A stretch of 64,000 nucleotides of DNA, taken from the NCBI GenBank assembly GCA_002812745.2, contig NCSJ02000147.1:38316-102315 (forward strand). Reading direction: 5' to 3'. Shown piece after piece: positions 22,727 through 34,651 of the stretch. Source of the stretch: Scytalidium lignicola. Its lineage: Eukaryota; Ascomycota; Leotiomycetes. The notes beneath the pieces were generated by a model, which was given only the letters and a program-made list of their open reading frames with translations, was not told the origin of the DNA and searched no databases. The number at the start of each line of letters is the position of its first letter. Position 1 is the stretch's first letter. The position numbers were made by a program, and so were the translations under genes.

Positions 22727-25569
22727 TCACATAATCACACAATCCCGATCCCGCTCGCTCTGTTGCCCAACCCCGACTCCAGGTCCTGTATTTCTCCTTC
22801 CTAGCATAGGCCCTTCACTTAAACTTGATTGACGCCGGTGTTGCTGCGGTCTCCCTAGTCCTCCCCGACTAGTAGATCCCGATCGTTGTGCCTGGAACTG
22901 GGTCTGGTCCTGAGCCTGGGAATTAAAAGCACTCATCCTCCGTTGCCAACCGTGTGGTGATTCAGGATGAGCTGGGTGGTTTGGTGGGGGGATATAAGGT
23001 GCATCGGTAGCAGCCTGCTCATAAGTTGGCGGCGGTGCATCCGCTCCTGTTGCGGTATTTATCCTGGCAGCGGCTGCGGTACCTGATCGTCGAGGTGGGA
23101 TCGGAGGACGTTGTTCTGTCCCTCCCCGGCCGCCGCGTGATGTGACTGGAACGGATTGTGAAGCTCCTTGTTGTTCGATGTAGCTTTCAGAGAGCTCTGT
23201 TTCTCGGCGTCGACGTGCCTGTTCGTTCCTGTGGCGGGCATCTTCTTCTTCTTGAAGTTGGAGTGCGAGAGCGAGGTCGTGGTCTTCTTGCTCCGTGTTT
23301 GAGCTCATTGGTGTTGGTGGAACGGGACGGTGAGTGGCATCGGAGTTTTGAGTTTGCGATTGCCTTTGGTTTGCAGCGTCCCACGACTCATTAGAGTGCG
23401 AGTGTCCACCTCCCACCAGACGAAAGTCACCAGAAAAGAACTCCGCATTCTCCCCATTAACGTCTGTTAGACTCTCCCATACTACTTCTTGATGACCGGC
23501 GTACCCAAGATCGGTGACAAGTTGGAGTAGCTGTAATGTGTCCGGGTGTCGATATAAAGTAGAGAAATGATCATTACGAAACAAAATAGCAACTGATCCA
23601 GGTAGGAGAGAGTTCGCAATTACCTCTAGGCCGTGAGGTGTGAGCTGGGTAGCTGCTGTGGTGAAAAAAGCCTTGATTGTAGCAATATCTTCTAGGGTGG
23701 CTTGTTCTTCGAAACTAAGGCCTTCCTGCTGTAATTTGTCTTCTAATTCTTCCTCGCGAAACATAAGATTCTGGGCATCTTCATAAGTCTTAGCTGATCT
23801 CCATAGTGCCTGATATGCTGGAGAATCATGCTCAGGAAGCCAGCCATGTATTAATGGGACAGAAAACGTGCCATAGAGCTTCATTTCGCGTGTTTCTTCG
23901 AACGTTCCAGGGATGCTGTCCTCTCTCTCCGAAGGATGGATATGGGACATTGAATTTCGAATATCATTCTTAGAACCTGATTTGGGAGGAGGAAAGAATC
24001 TTGGATTTACATTCATGCCCGTGTGTAAAGTTATAAGAAATGAGTAGAGATCACCGACATCTGGAAGCTCTTGAGCTGCATCTCCACGACGACCGGACAT
24101 GAGCTCATCGAACACTGCATCCAGGAGTAATCCGAGGCTAACTTGCTCTCGCGACCTGAGACATTCAACCAGGGCTGTATTAACGTTCGAAGGTGTTGAC
24201 AAAGTCAGCGCATTAACGAGTGCCAAAAGTGGGCATGGACCATTTGCATTTTGTACCAGGATTGGGGAGATCCGTGGATTTGCTGTACTGGTGACATCAT
24301 GCCACGTAATCTTCTTGATTTCATATGTCTCTTTCCTCTGTCTCTGCACAGTAGATGTAGACGCAGCAGATGTGGGTGTCCCATGGGTTGCTATAGAAGC
24401 AGAGCTTGGATGGGTCACACTAAGTTCTGGCCGTGGTGGTTGGGGTGGAGGTTGCTCGTTCGGCCTAGGAGGTAGTGGTGGATTGAGTGGTTCATCTGGC
24501 ATGTCAATACCATCAGCCCCGATTACACCACTCTGCTGAGGGCCGGAAGGTTGATGGTCGACAACATTCCATTCCTCGGCCTGGTTGACAGGATCCTCAT
24601 AAATGAGCAGTGGATGTGATTCCATAACAGCCTGTTTGGGACTATGTCCAATGCTATCATCCCAAACATGATCATCTTCCTCATATATTGACTGTGGCTC
24701 TTGGGCAGAGTGTGCATGGCTTTCATCAACTGGGGTTGAAAGATCATCATACCCTTCCTCATCCCAAGCAGGAGATTCATCGGGTGGTATGTTTACAAGC
24801 ACAGGCGTTTGGGACAAATTTGAGTTGCTATGGGCTTCAGAAGGCTGCTCTTCAGGAGTAGGCGTTACCCATGCTTCCTTCCCAGGATCCTGAGGTTCAT
24901 AAGTGGTTGCAGGAACCGGTTGTGGTTGTGATTTCTGGTCGACAGTAGGCTCCCATGGATTTGTATCTTGCTCGGAAATTGAAAGATTGGCCAGTTTATT
25001 GGAAGGCGGGGCATGGTGAGATTGATCTATGAAAAGTAGTTAGAATTGCATTGCGATGACTGCTTTGACTGTACACTGAACAAAAAAACCATGCAAAACA
25101 CAATGACATTGAAAAATAGGAACGAACCTGTTGGTCCCGATGCAACAGGCCCTGATGTAGACACTTTTGGTGTATCATCTGTTGCCCATGCTGTAGAACT
25201 GTTTTCTGTACCATGAAACCCCCCAAGACTCTTTTGTTCATCTTGCAGATATGGATTGTTTGAAGACGGCGCTGGTTGTGACGTAGCTGGTGGTCGATTT
25301 GAGTTATCTCCTAGATGGTGGATTCTCAAAGACTCCGGTAGTTGGCTGGGATCAGGGATATGTCCCTTCTCTGTTCTCTGTTGGATATCGTTTTCATTAT
25401 ACCCCGATGTTGGATTTCCTCCCTTCCCTCCAGACATCTGAGGAGCAGCAGCCAGGCTATCTTGTCTCTGTTCGGACGGTGCAGCATAGTTTGTAGCTGG
25501 AGATAGGGTGGAAGTATTGTTGGGGTTCGTATAAGGGTTTGTAGGAGCCGGCTTCCGCGTTACCACCAT
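22727..25569 (-). CDS. MINDY-family ubiquitin carboxyl-terminal hydrolase (FAM63-like)
   Basis: A cysteine protease of the MINDY family, which trims Lys48-linked polyubiquitin. Exons 25128-25569 and 22727-25026 join in phase to 913 residues; the donor is the non-standard GTTCGT. The long N-terminal half is Pro/Ser/Gln-rich and probably disordered. The catalytic domain begins with IKKITWHDV and carries the catalytic cysteine in QNANGPCPLLALVNAL (about residue 409) and the histidine in FRNDHFSTLYRH (about residue 634). After the domain, EQEDHDLALALQLQEEEDARHR looks like a ubiquitin-interacting MIU helix. The protein ends DRDCVIM, a CaaX-type box compatible with farnesylation, which would place it at membranes. 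The 1.2-kb region upstream is shared with the divergent TRM6 gene. Confidence 0.92.
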
Positions 25570-26773
25570 GTTTGTCGATACGGTATTGCTATGATTATCT
25601 CGTTTTTGCTCAACTTTAGACCAAGCAATTGATATTGCAACCCCAAGATTGACAATATTCTTCTCTAGATTAGCTAAACCTGCGCGCAGAAAACTTGAAT
25701 CAAAATTGCAGAACTCGTGGCGGCGAAGTGGTCCGTAATCAGAGAGGGTTCGAGATCGGTTATGTCACTGGCATCGGCATTGGCGGTATCTGCTCAGGCT
25801 GAGAAAGAATTGAAAGCTGGGCAAAGCGGGGAGTATCGACAAAATTAGGAGGCGCACGAGACAGCTCAGAAAGACAAGACAATGAGATAATAAGCCAACA
25901 ATGAATCTTCCCAAGGTTCAAGATCAACAGGGTCCTCGTTGACGTCGCGAGGCGGACAACTTAAGGCTAGAGGGGGCAACCAGCCACAGCAATAAATTAC
26001 GTAGGTGTGGCGCGTTGAGGGGCTGGTTAGCTAACCGATCAACCTAAGCTAAGTTCTTATGCGAACACAACAGAGAAGTGAAAACAAAAGAATGGAAGAT
26101 TGCATCCGAATGTGAGACATATACATATATATGTATGTGTGTGTGTGCGTGTATGTGTATTTATCTTCAGAATTGATTAGATGTCTTCTACGACTGTTAC
26201 ACTATACGAGCAGAAGCCCTCAAAAGTGGAAGGTCAGTCTGTCCAGACGTGTGGATTGCGCGTTCATCCACGCCGCCCTCTTTTCTCTCTACATCGCTGC
26301 CTGCTCCTTCGATTCGTCGTCATCCAGTGATCCAGCCCTTTTGCCGCCGTTTGCCTTTCATTACTGCAAACCTGCACAGATGGACCAATCACGAGAGTCA
26401 TGAAGCATGCAGTCAATCGAACCTCGGGAACCAGGAACATCATTAGCTTTTAGGAAGGATACGGTATCTTACCTCTGAAATCAATGGTAAGAAGGAAGCC
26501 CTTAGAGAGTACGGATCCATAGAGACACACGCCACCAAAGCTGGTCATCCAAGTGGCTCGGCAGGTCACATCGGCTTCCGTATTATGCTTGTAGGGTTGC
26601 CTGCTACGGCCGTAAGTGCAGTTTGATCGGCTCGGGAAGGCTGAGNAAAAAAAGATTTGTGAACGCAAACATCTCTGCAAGGCTGCAGATACTAGCATTA
26701 CATTATGACCACGACCGGCCAGTGACAATGATTAACACTTCAAGCACAAGTCCTGTGTAATCATAATCCAAAA
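25570..26773. promoter_or_regulatory. Divergent MINDY/TRM6 upstream region
   Basis: No supported gene in 1.2 kb between divergent starts. It holds the dinucleotide repeat listed separately and an N at 26646 beside an A run. The short open frames around 26131-26446 show no domain. Confidence 0.45.
26117..26160. repeat. AT/GT microsatellite
   Basis: An alternating purine-pyrimidine tract: (AT)n-like bases run into a GT-rich stretch (TATGTGTGTGTGTGCG). Confidence 0.8.
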
Positions 26774-28692
26774 ATGCATTCTCTAGTAAATCCAGGTGAC
26801 TGGGTCGTGTTGAGACTCCCGTCTACTTCCCTCCGGCTCGTCCAAGCCGTCCCCAATACGTGAGTGTCTAATGGCTTGAGTGAGCAGCTTTTCCAGCATT
26901 GCGCGTTGCATAGGCGGAACCACAAACTTATTTGGGATGCAGGACCTTCTCTCTACCCAAATTTGGTACTTTCCCCAGCAATCTACTGATTGGACGGCCA
27001 TACTACCTTACCTACGAGTTACTCAACCGCCAGGAGGGGCAGAAGGATTCGGGCCTGAGGATCGTCCCAGCTTCAGAGATCCATGCAGATACCATCGCTG
27101 AGGAAAAAGCAGCCTCCAATCCCTCAGGCGATGACGGATTCATCATCGGCGAAGATGGTGTCGAGTTCCAGCTAGTCGGCGAAGACGGCGAAGTGTTCAT
27201 GCGGTCGAATCGCGAAACCATCGATGACAATGCCAGACAGACGCTGACGCATGAGGAGATCGAGACCTTGAAGCGAGAAGGTACTGATGCTGGCAAAGAA
27301 TTGATTGCAAAGCTCATGCTATCACATACCGGCATCGAAGAAAAGACCGCCTTCTCGCTGGCCAAGTACAAACTACTGAAAGCGAAAAAGTACCTGCGAC
27401 AGTTCTCCATCTTCCCCCTCGATGTTCCTATGTTAGCGCATTGGGCCATCTATGAGAAGGAGTCAAGCAAGATTCTAGAGCTGAGAGAAGAATCCCTTGC
27501 TCTGATAGGGTGCTGGGCAAATGTCCATTTTGCAGAAGATTATCAACCAGCCCTCGCCACGGAATCAACCATCGAATCCAATGGAGGACGGTGGCTAGTC
27601 GTAGATGACACAGGTGGCCTTTTGGTTGCAGCAATGGCAGAAAGAATGGGCATATTATACTCGGAAAACGGCGATGAACCACCAGTCAAAAGAAAATTGG
27701 CAGCTACAAGTCTAGACCTGCCGTCAGATAACTCTACTGAAGATGCTCAGCGAGAATCTCATTCTCATTTAGTAGAAGACGTCCAAATACCATATGCATC
27801 ATCAAACACAATAACGCTCATCCATACTAACGCCCAACCAAACCTCTCCCTTTTAAGATACTTCAACTACTTAGTCGATGACCCCTCACCACAGCACCCA
27901 CTTTCAAGTCACCTCCTACCAATTTCCTGGCTCCAGCTTGTCAATCCCTCGCTCGACGTAACCTACTCTGCCGAACCCCCTTACCAAACGCCTGCTGAGC
28001 TTCACGCCTTAAAATCAGGTAAACGAGGAACCTACTACCGCAAGCGCCGTCGATGGGCACGAACAAAACACATCGCCGATACAGCACGCAAAGGTGATTT
28101 CACTGGGTTAGTAGTCGCATCCTCATTGGATCCGGTCTCCGTACTACAACACACACTCCCACTGTTGCGCAGTGGCGCTCCAGTTACAATATATTCGCCA
28201 ACAATAGAACCTCTGACAGCCCTGGCAGACTTATACTCTACTTCTCGGCGCACGGCATTCATCCAGTCACCTCCAGCTGAATTTGAAAGTCTCACCCAAG
28301 AAGAAATCAACTCTTGGCAAGGAAACGGAGATTTCCCTCTGAATCCGACGTTGTTACTTGGCCCAACTGTGCAGACCAGTCGAGTTCGACAATGGCAGGT
28401 CCTGCCAGGCCGAACACACCCGCTTATGACTACTAGAGGAGGCTCGGAAGGGTATTTATTTACAGCGATCAGGGTCCGCCCAGCAGAAGGGAAGGTCGAG
28501 GCCAGGGGCAAGTATAAAAGAAGAAAGGAAGGTGAGGCAGCGGTTAAGACTGAGACGCAGAGCATTGGAGATAGCGTAGAAAATGGGAAGCAAGACCTTG
28601 ATGACAGTAAGAAAAGGAAGACTGGAGTTGAAGATGAGAATCCTGCCACGTTGGATAATGATATTGCAATGAATTTGGAAAGTACATCTTAG
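26774..28692 (+). CDS. TRM6: tRNA (adenine58-N1) methyltransferase non-catalytic subunit TRM6
   Basis: The Gcd10p/Trm6 subunit pairs with the catalytic Trm61 to methylate adenine-58 in tRNA, including initiator tRNA, in the nucleus. Exon 1 (26774-26859, VNPGDWVVLRLPSTSLRLVQ) joins exon 2 (26943-28692) in phase and restores the family wording VPNTTFSLPKFGTFPSNLLI. Further signatures are IGRPYYLTYELL, LTHEEIETLKREGTDAGKEL and YLRQFSIFPLDVPMLAHW. The C-terminal half contains a degenerate methyltransferase fold (FTGLVVASSLDPVSVLQHTL) lacking the SAM-binding motif, as expected for this subunit. It is 611 residues long, within the family range. The ATG at 26774 is required for the conserved start. 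No lesion. Confidence 0.95.
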
Positions 28693-29000
28693 ACAGGGTG
28701 TAAATGGATATAATCAACATCATCATTAGGTGAAAGAAGTCTCGTGGAGAATTATGCATGTATATCAAAGCAAAGTTGCCTTTTCATAACGATAATGTCT
28801 ATCATGACTTTTTCGGAATGCAAAAACCCTTAGACACCTCAAGTCGCCATATCCATCCCACGGAGACAACCCTGCATCAGCCAAACTCTGCAATCGTAAG
28901 CTTCCACACTCATCCCAGCAGAGCCTCCAAGCGAGAATTCCAGCACAGCTCAGGATCCTCCACTTGTAACATCATATCATCTCAACGCTCCGTTTTTACT
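28693..29000. other. Short spacer between convergent 3' ends
   Basis: About 300 bp between the TRM6 stop and the convergent ARPC3 stop; only 3' untranslated sequence is expected. Confidence 0.5.
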
Positions 29001-29879
29001 TCACAGATTCTTCCCCATAAACTTCCTCTTCGTAAAGCTCAACCACCACTTACTCGGCTTCGAATCAATGTCATCATATACTCGAGCCAGTAACCGCTGT
29101 GCTATTTCCTGCCTGACCTGTCCGAGGTACTGTCGTAGGATCTCAGCCTCTTGTCGGTCTCGCGGGGGTTCGAACATCTGGTTCAGTGGGAATCCTGGGT
29201 CGCCGGGAATGGCGAAATTATTATCCAACGCAATGTTCTGGACTTCCTTCTGTGCTTCTCTATTTTTTATAAAAAAATTCCTCAAATTAGCCAACCATTC
29301 ATTCATTCATATTTTCATCCATCCATTTTTTTCTCCATCCCAATCCTTCAACTCATATAGCATGCCGAAAATATCTCCCACCTCTCTCATCACCTTCCCA
29401 ATGCCCCAATCTCCAAAAATCCCCTCAGACAGTAAATAAATCTCAAAACTCACCTCGCACCCATATTAGGTCGAATCTTGCCCAAACACTCACTAACAAA
29501 CAAGATCCCGTAAATCAACAACCGATCCGCCGGGCCCTGGATCTCGAAGTTCCGGAAGAACGTGTTGGCCCGGAACAGCGACAGGATCTCGTCCACCGCA
29601 TCGTAGGACTCGCTGTCTGGCTCTGGGGACTCGGAAGGTGGTAGAGAGGTATCGATAGGGAGGGTGTATGCTGGACCGCGGGTCTTGGTCCGGAGTGGGA
29701 GCAGCGGGAAGTTGCCCACCAGCCGCGGGGAGGGCTCGCCGTTGAAGACGGAGTTGTAGGCCTGGTGGTGGGATATGTGGGTTAGCCCTTTTTTTATAGT
29801 AGGGTAAGGAGAAGGTATTTGATCGGATATGGTTATGATATATAATTGAGGTTATAATTCAGATTGTACTTACGGGCAT
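29001..29879 (-). CDS. ARC18: Arp2/3 complex subunit 3 (ARPC3, p21)
   Basis: A structural subunit of the seven-protein Arp2/3 complex that nucleates branched actin at endocytic patches. Exon 1 is only six coding bases (ATGCCC, 29874-29879). Exons 29454-29761 and 29001-29259 follow in phase, giving 190 residues. Conserved segments are AYNSVFNGEPSPRLVGNFPL at the start, DEILSLFRANTFFRNFEIQG, DRLLIYGILFVSECL, then REAQKEVQNIALDNNFAIPG and WWLSFTKRKFMGKNL at the end. The tiny first exon is easily missed by automatic prediction but is supported by a good GTAAGT donor and a perfect join to the family N terminus (MPAYNS). Confidence 0.95.
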
Positions 29880-31396
29880 TGCTGTTGGTGTTTGTGGACG
29901 TCTGGCGTCTGGAGGTGAGAGGGACAGGTAATTAGTGGGGTTACGTAGTTCAAGGCTGAGGCTCGGTCTGCTGCCTCAGGCATAAAGAGTGGTATTTATG
30001 ACTAGATATGATTCTCTTCTGCCAGGCTAAGCCTAAAAGGGCACTAATCTAATGCTACTATTAACATAATCCACCGCATTTAACTATTGCCATACAGCAA
30101 AAAACTCCTCCTTTGTGGCGTATCTTGATCAGTACTACATATCATTCCATATTCAGTTAATTCCCATGTGTTGATTAGTGTTAAGTCAATTAGGAGGTGT
30201 TCCTCCAGCCGTTTAACGCCCACTATTCCGCGGCTAAAGCGAGGAGTTGAGGCGTGGTGGAACGTCGAAAGTGTGAGAGTTAAAGGTATATATATATCAA
30301 GGCGTATATGCGCGTAGTTATCTTGCGATTCGAGTTCCAGCCGCCTGTCTCTTGGGTACACTCGATACTGATCGTTCCATACTCATATTCGGTATCCATT
30401 TGTAGTTGTCAGTTGGTGAATTTCCTCCAAGGTGGAAGGGATTGTCTTCTTTCTCTCCCAGCATGTTGTAGCTTCCAAATACGGTGTGTTTCCCACTTTA
30501 TACATCTAAATAAAACACTTGGTTAGTTGCTGCAAATGGTAGCCTTCGATCATCGCAATCATCGCATCGCTAGAAAGCATATGGAAAGCAAGAAAAAGGC
30601 AAGTTAAAAAGTAAAAACAAAAAAGATAACGTTGAGAAAGAAATGGGAGAAAAAGGAAATCATACTTTTCTAATATTCCATGTCCTCCACCTTTTCCCCT
30701 TTTTTCTGCTGTGTTCTCTTTCTCTTTCTCTTTCTTTTCTCTTTTCCGTCTTAACTTCTCCCTTCCTTTCTCCCTCTTCCTTGCTTGCGCGGCCTCGTTT
30801 TCAGTATATCGGAGAATTTTTGAATTCCCCTCTGGCCGATGGCCGATAATGGAGTGTATACCACTCTTTCTTCTCTCTTAGAGTTGAGTTCGAGAGCCGA
30901 ACTGTAACATGTTGGGTTTCATCTGGGTCTTGTTTGCTTGTAGTTATATGAAGCCCCCCACTATTTTAATCACATAAGTAAAGTTATTAATAACTTAACC
31001 ACTTCATTAATTACTTACTTCACAAAAGCTTCGTCATATTCTACCTCCACCCCTTCATCTGTCGTTAATATAGGGTTTTCATTAACCCATTTCTGAAACT
31101 CCTCTCCATAGTCTTTCTTGAAAACTAGACTTTGTTTAGAGTACTATGAATGTACTGTGGTTGTTAAGTTGTTTTGTTTGTTGGAAAATATTTCCTGCTA
31201 TTTATCTCCCTCTTCAAACGAAGTGAATTTGGTAGGCCCGGATAGCTATTCACTCAGACCTGTTGTCTTGTGTTAGTGCTGCCGCTAGTTAGTCAAGAGC
31301 ATCGTCGCTGGATCATCACCTTTGAAATACCATTACCACCAGTAATCAGCCATTCTTTGATAATTCGTTGTTTCTGACAGCTCTTCCGGTCATGCA
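29880..31396. other. Divergent upstream region with a pyrimidine-rich tract
   Basis: No supported gene in 1.5 kb. A C/T-rich tract runs from about 30670 to 30790. A TATATATATC element lies near 30288. Both may serve the flanking promoters; neither is assigned to a mapped start. Confidence 0.4.
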
Positions 31397-32949
31397 ATGG
31401 AGGAAATTTCTATCTACCGTCATGTTGATTCACTTTACACTGAGGAGAATGTGTCAATGTATAAGCCTGGTGGGTTTCATCCAGTCTGTCTTGGAGATAC
31501 CTTTAAAGATGGTCGCTATGAAATCTACCACAAGCTTGGATTCGGTGGGTATTCTACAGTTTGGCTTGCGAAAGACAAACAGTATGTATCCATTCATGGC
31601 AGGTATCTAAATATCCCCGTTAACATGCTCGAGGCAAAACCAATGGGTCTCGATCAAAATCATGACTGCAGACAGAACAAAATTATCTCAAGAAGTTGAG
31701 ATCTTGCAGCAGCTGAGAAGCTATTCACCAGAGAATATTTCCTCCAAATGCATCGTTACACTGCTTGATTACTTTATTCACCCAGGACCCAATGGAAACC
31801 ACCAATGCCTAGTATTTGAGCTACTTGGACCTCGTGTGGACAAGGTCCTTCAAGATTACTATGATTCTAGAAGTCGTCCTCAGTCACAGCTTATAATTAG
31901 ATTGTCCGAGCAGCTGCTCAAAGCCATGGCTTTTATTCATGAGGCTGGCCTAGGACATGGCGGTACGATGTTATGACCTATTCCTATATGCTATGACCTG
32001 ACTGAAATAGATATAAATGGCAGAAATATTGCCTTTAGCTCTAGCCGCCTGTCAAAGTTGACACATGACAGCCTCTTTGAAGTCCTTGGAACTCCAGAAA
32101 TAGACAAATTTATTCGAATTGATGGCAAACCGTTAGATAAAGGCTTGCCCACATATCTAGTTGAGTCGGCGCGGTGGACAGATTGGCTCGATGAGTCTGA
32201 GGAGGATCTTCGGATTCTTGATTTTGGAGAATCATTCATTCAAGGAACACAACTTGAAAGACTTGCTCAACCTGGACCTTTGAGGGTACCAGAGTCGATT
32301 TTTGCGGAGAGTCTCGATTATAGAGTTGATTTATGGCGAGCAGGCTGCATGGTGAGTATTTCTAGCTATCTTTGTAAAATGAGTATTAAAACATATCTTA
32401 CAGATCTATTCATTCATATTTCTAGCACTTCCATTTCAATTCCTTGGGGGTGATGCTGCTTTAGTTGCACAGATGATTGGTTTTGTTGAGATGCTACCAG
32501 CAGAATGGCAATCAAAGTGGGATAACATGAGATTGAATTCTGGGGGCAAGGTTCAACTGGAAGATAGTGAAGTTACTTTACTTTCTTTCGATACAATATC
32601 TTCAATATTGGTTTTGTAATTCTTTCCACACACTGGAAATTCTGCTCTTACATTTTCTCTCCTAACGACCTTGGCTGATGCGTTTGAATTTAATAGGAAA
32701 TAACGAACTCTCACCGTCCAGACTAGAACGAGTATTCGATGAAAGGGTAAACAAGAAGACTCTAAAACCCTTCTTCCGGTGATCCAGAGCTTAATGAGAT
32801 TCAGACCATCAGATCGTATCTCTGCATCCCAGGCACTTGATCTTCTTAGATCCGAGAGAGAGAAACAGGGAAATATCAGTGATAGTGATAGTCATAGTCA
32901 TAGTGATAGCAGCAGCGAAGGCGATAGTGAGAGCTCCATCCACGGATAA
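31397..32949 (+). pseudogene. SRPK-like serine/threonine kinase, degenerate
   Basis: This belongs to the SR-protein-kinase-like family expanded in fungi. Blocks in order: YKPGGFHPVCLGDTFKDGRY, the glycine loop KLGFGGYSTVWLAKDKQ, then YVSIH where relatives have the ATP-binding lysine, QCLVFELLGPRVDK, the catalytic loop HGDINGRNIAF (joined over an intron at about 31962-32009), the metal-binding ILDFGESF, and YRVDLWRAGCM. After an intron at about 32351-32402 come FQFLGG and LPAEWQSKWDN. Near the C terminus, ERVFDERVNKKTLKP and LLPVIQSLMRFRPSDRIS are in different frames, separated by one base around 32768-32780. The link between about 31600 and 31690 also could not be modelled cleanly. The lost lysine and frameshift suggest an inactive copy. 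The tail (32880-32946) is rich in Ser, Asp and His. Confidence 0.7.
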
Positions 32950-34048
32950 ATAAAGCAGTAAAAGGAATGATAGACGGTTTGCTCAAAGGGTGAATAGATG
33001 TGGATAGATTACTGGAATTGCAGTTCTGGGAAGGAAATATATCCCAAACAAGCACGCACGCATTACCCAATACTCTGTTCCTGTAGGTTGGAAACAGGAT
33101 AAAGACAGCTAAAGTTTATTTATCGAGCATCCATCTTTAAGACATAGATATTAGTTATGAGTTAAGGACGAAGAAGTTACCAATGATTATGCCCACTTTG
33201 TCCTCACTGCAGGGCAGTCCTACTCTACTATTTGACATTGAATCCAGTAGCAGTTGAAAATGTCTTCTTCATCTCATTAGAATAATCAATAGGATATACT
33301 TAACTAATTTTCATCCCCTGTTCTAACCCTTTACACCGCTCTTGATTATTTGGTGGGTTTTGACGGTGCTTAGTCCGTTGTGAAGTTTGAATAAACGAAG
33401 TCATTGAGCCGACAACCCTTGGTGTGCTTCTAAATGAACAAATATAGCTTTACAATTACCGATCAATTTATTTTACCTGTTCTTGTTCCTGTCACTGTTT
33501 TCTATCACGTCGGTTCCAGTACACCCTCAAACGTCTATTTAATCAGGCCTGGTAGATTTCTTTTATTCCACGATCAATACCAGTACCATTGTATAACCGT
33601 AAAAGTCTTTTTAAACAACGCCTTCGATAAGTTATGCTTTCGTCAAGCTATACTAAAAATAGCAGTAGTTTTGATCTCAAACTTATTCTATGTTATTTGT
33701 GTAGTTATTCTATCGAACAAGCTTCTCAACTGTACACCAACTTGTATCAGTAAAACAAATATCAAAGAGGAGCTTGCTAAATCTTCCGTCCTGGATTCCA
33801 AATAAAGATACATATGCTAAAATCAACCGATTGTTCACTAATAAAACTTTTATATTTTCCCAGCAAATGAAATTATTAGAAATAGGCCCACACCAGGGAT
33901 TCTCCCTCTATCCGACTCGACTAAGTGCTTTTAGGCAGCAACTTTCCCTTGCTTCATCTCAGATAAACAACAAGAATGCGCCAAGAGCTCTGAGATCCAG
34001 TTAAATAGATTAAATATTCTTCGTTACTAAAAATTATCTTAAAGGAAC
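32950..34048. other. AT-rich intergenic region
   Basis: Contains one ATG-initiated open frame of 123 codons (33434-33805) with hydrophobic stretches but no recognised domain or Kozak context. I leave it unannotated. No RNA gene is seen. Confidence 0.4.
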
Positions 34049-34651
34049 ATGTCAAAGACCACACCACTTGGACCCGTCCTTCTCGTAGTCGACCTTCAGC
34101 AATGCTTGGTTGAAGGGGACCCATCAGAAGGACCACGCTCGACACCGGATTTGGTCCAGAACGTGGCATCCATTCTCTCAAACTGGCGATCTAGATCCTG
34201 GCCTGTCATCCATATCAATCACCACTCCCTTGATCCTGCTGACCCCTTACACGCTACGCAAACTGAAACAAATGCGCCTCATCCATGTGCAGCACCAATA
34301 GGCGATGAGAAGTTATTCATAAAGCATGTAGGCAGTCCTTTTGTGGCTACCGGATTACCATCGATGCTTCAGGTCTTGAACGATGAGAATGGCGGAGAAA
34401 AGAGGAAGCTCGTGGTAATTGGCATGGACGGCGCTCAATGTGTTAACAGTACTACCAGACACGCTGCAGATCTGGGGTATGATGTTGTCGTAGTGTCAGA
34501 TGCTTGTTCGACTTATGGAATAAGCAGCTGGAGGTCTGGTGGGAAAGCTTGGTCTGCAGAGGAATCTCATGATATTGCGATGAGCATGCTAGATGGTTAT
34601 GCAAAGGTTACAGTAACAAACGACTTGATAGATGTTCTCGGGTTTCAATGA
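34049..34651 (+). CDS. Isochorismatase-like cysteine hydrolase
   Basis: A 200-residue, intronless member of the isochorismatase-like superfamily (nicotinamidases, N-carbamoyl hydrolases, isochorismatases). The catalytic triad is visible: Asp in VLLVVDLQQ (near residue 15), Lys in LFIKHVGSPF (near residue 91) and Cys in GMDGAQCVNSTTRHA (near residue 132). The Cys is followed by the usual helix and by VVVVSDACSTYG. The length is close to single-domain family members and there is no targeting signal. The substrate cannot be inferred; members act on amides, carbamoyl groups or vinyl ethers. It stands alone between two long AT-rich gaps. Confidence 0.9.
   Translation: MSKTTPLGPVLLVVDLQQCLVEGDPSEGPRSTPDLVQNVASILSNWRSRSWPVIHINHHSLDPADPLHATQTETNAPHPCAAPIGDEKLFIKHVGSPFVATGLPSMLQVLNDENGGEKRKLVVIGMDGAQCVNSTTRHAADLGYDVVVVSDACSTYGISSWRSGGKAWSAEESHDIAMSMLDGYAKVTVTNDLIDVLGFQ

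Noticed and set aside
33434..33805. 123-codon frame with hydrophobic stretches
   Set aside because: AT-rich context favours chance hydrophobic codons; no signal, domain or homologue recognised.
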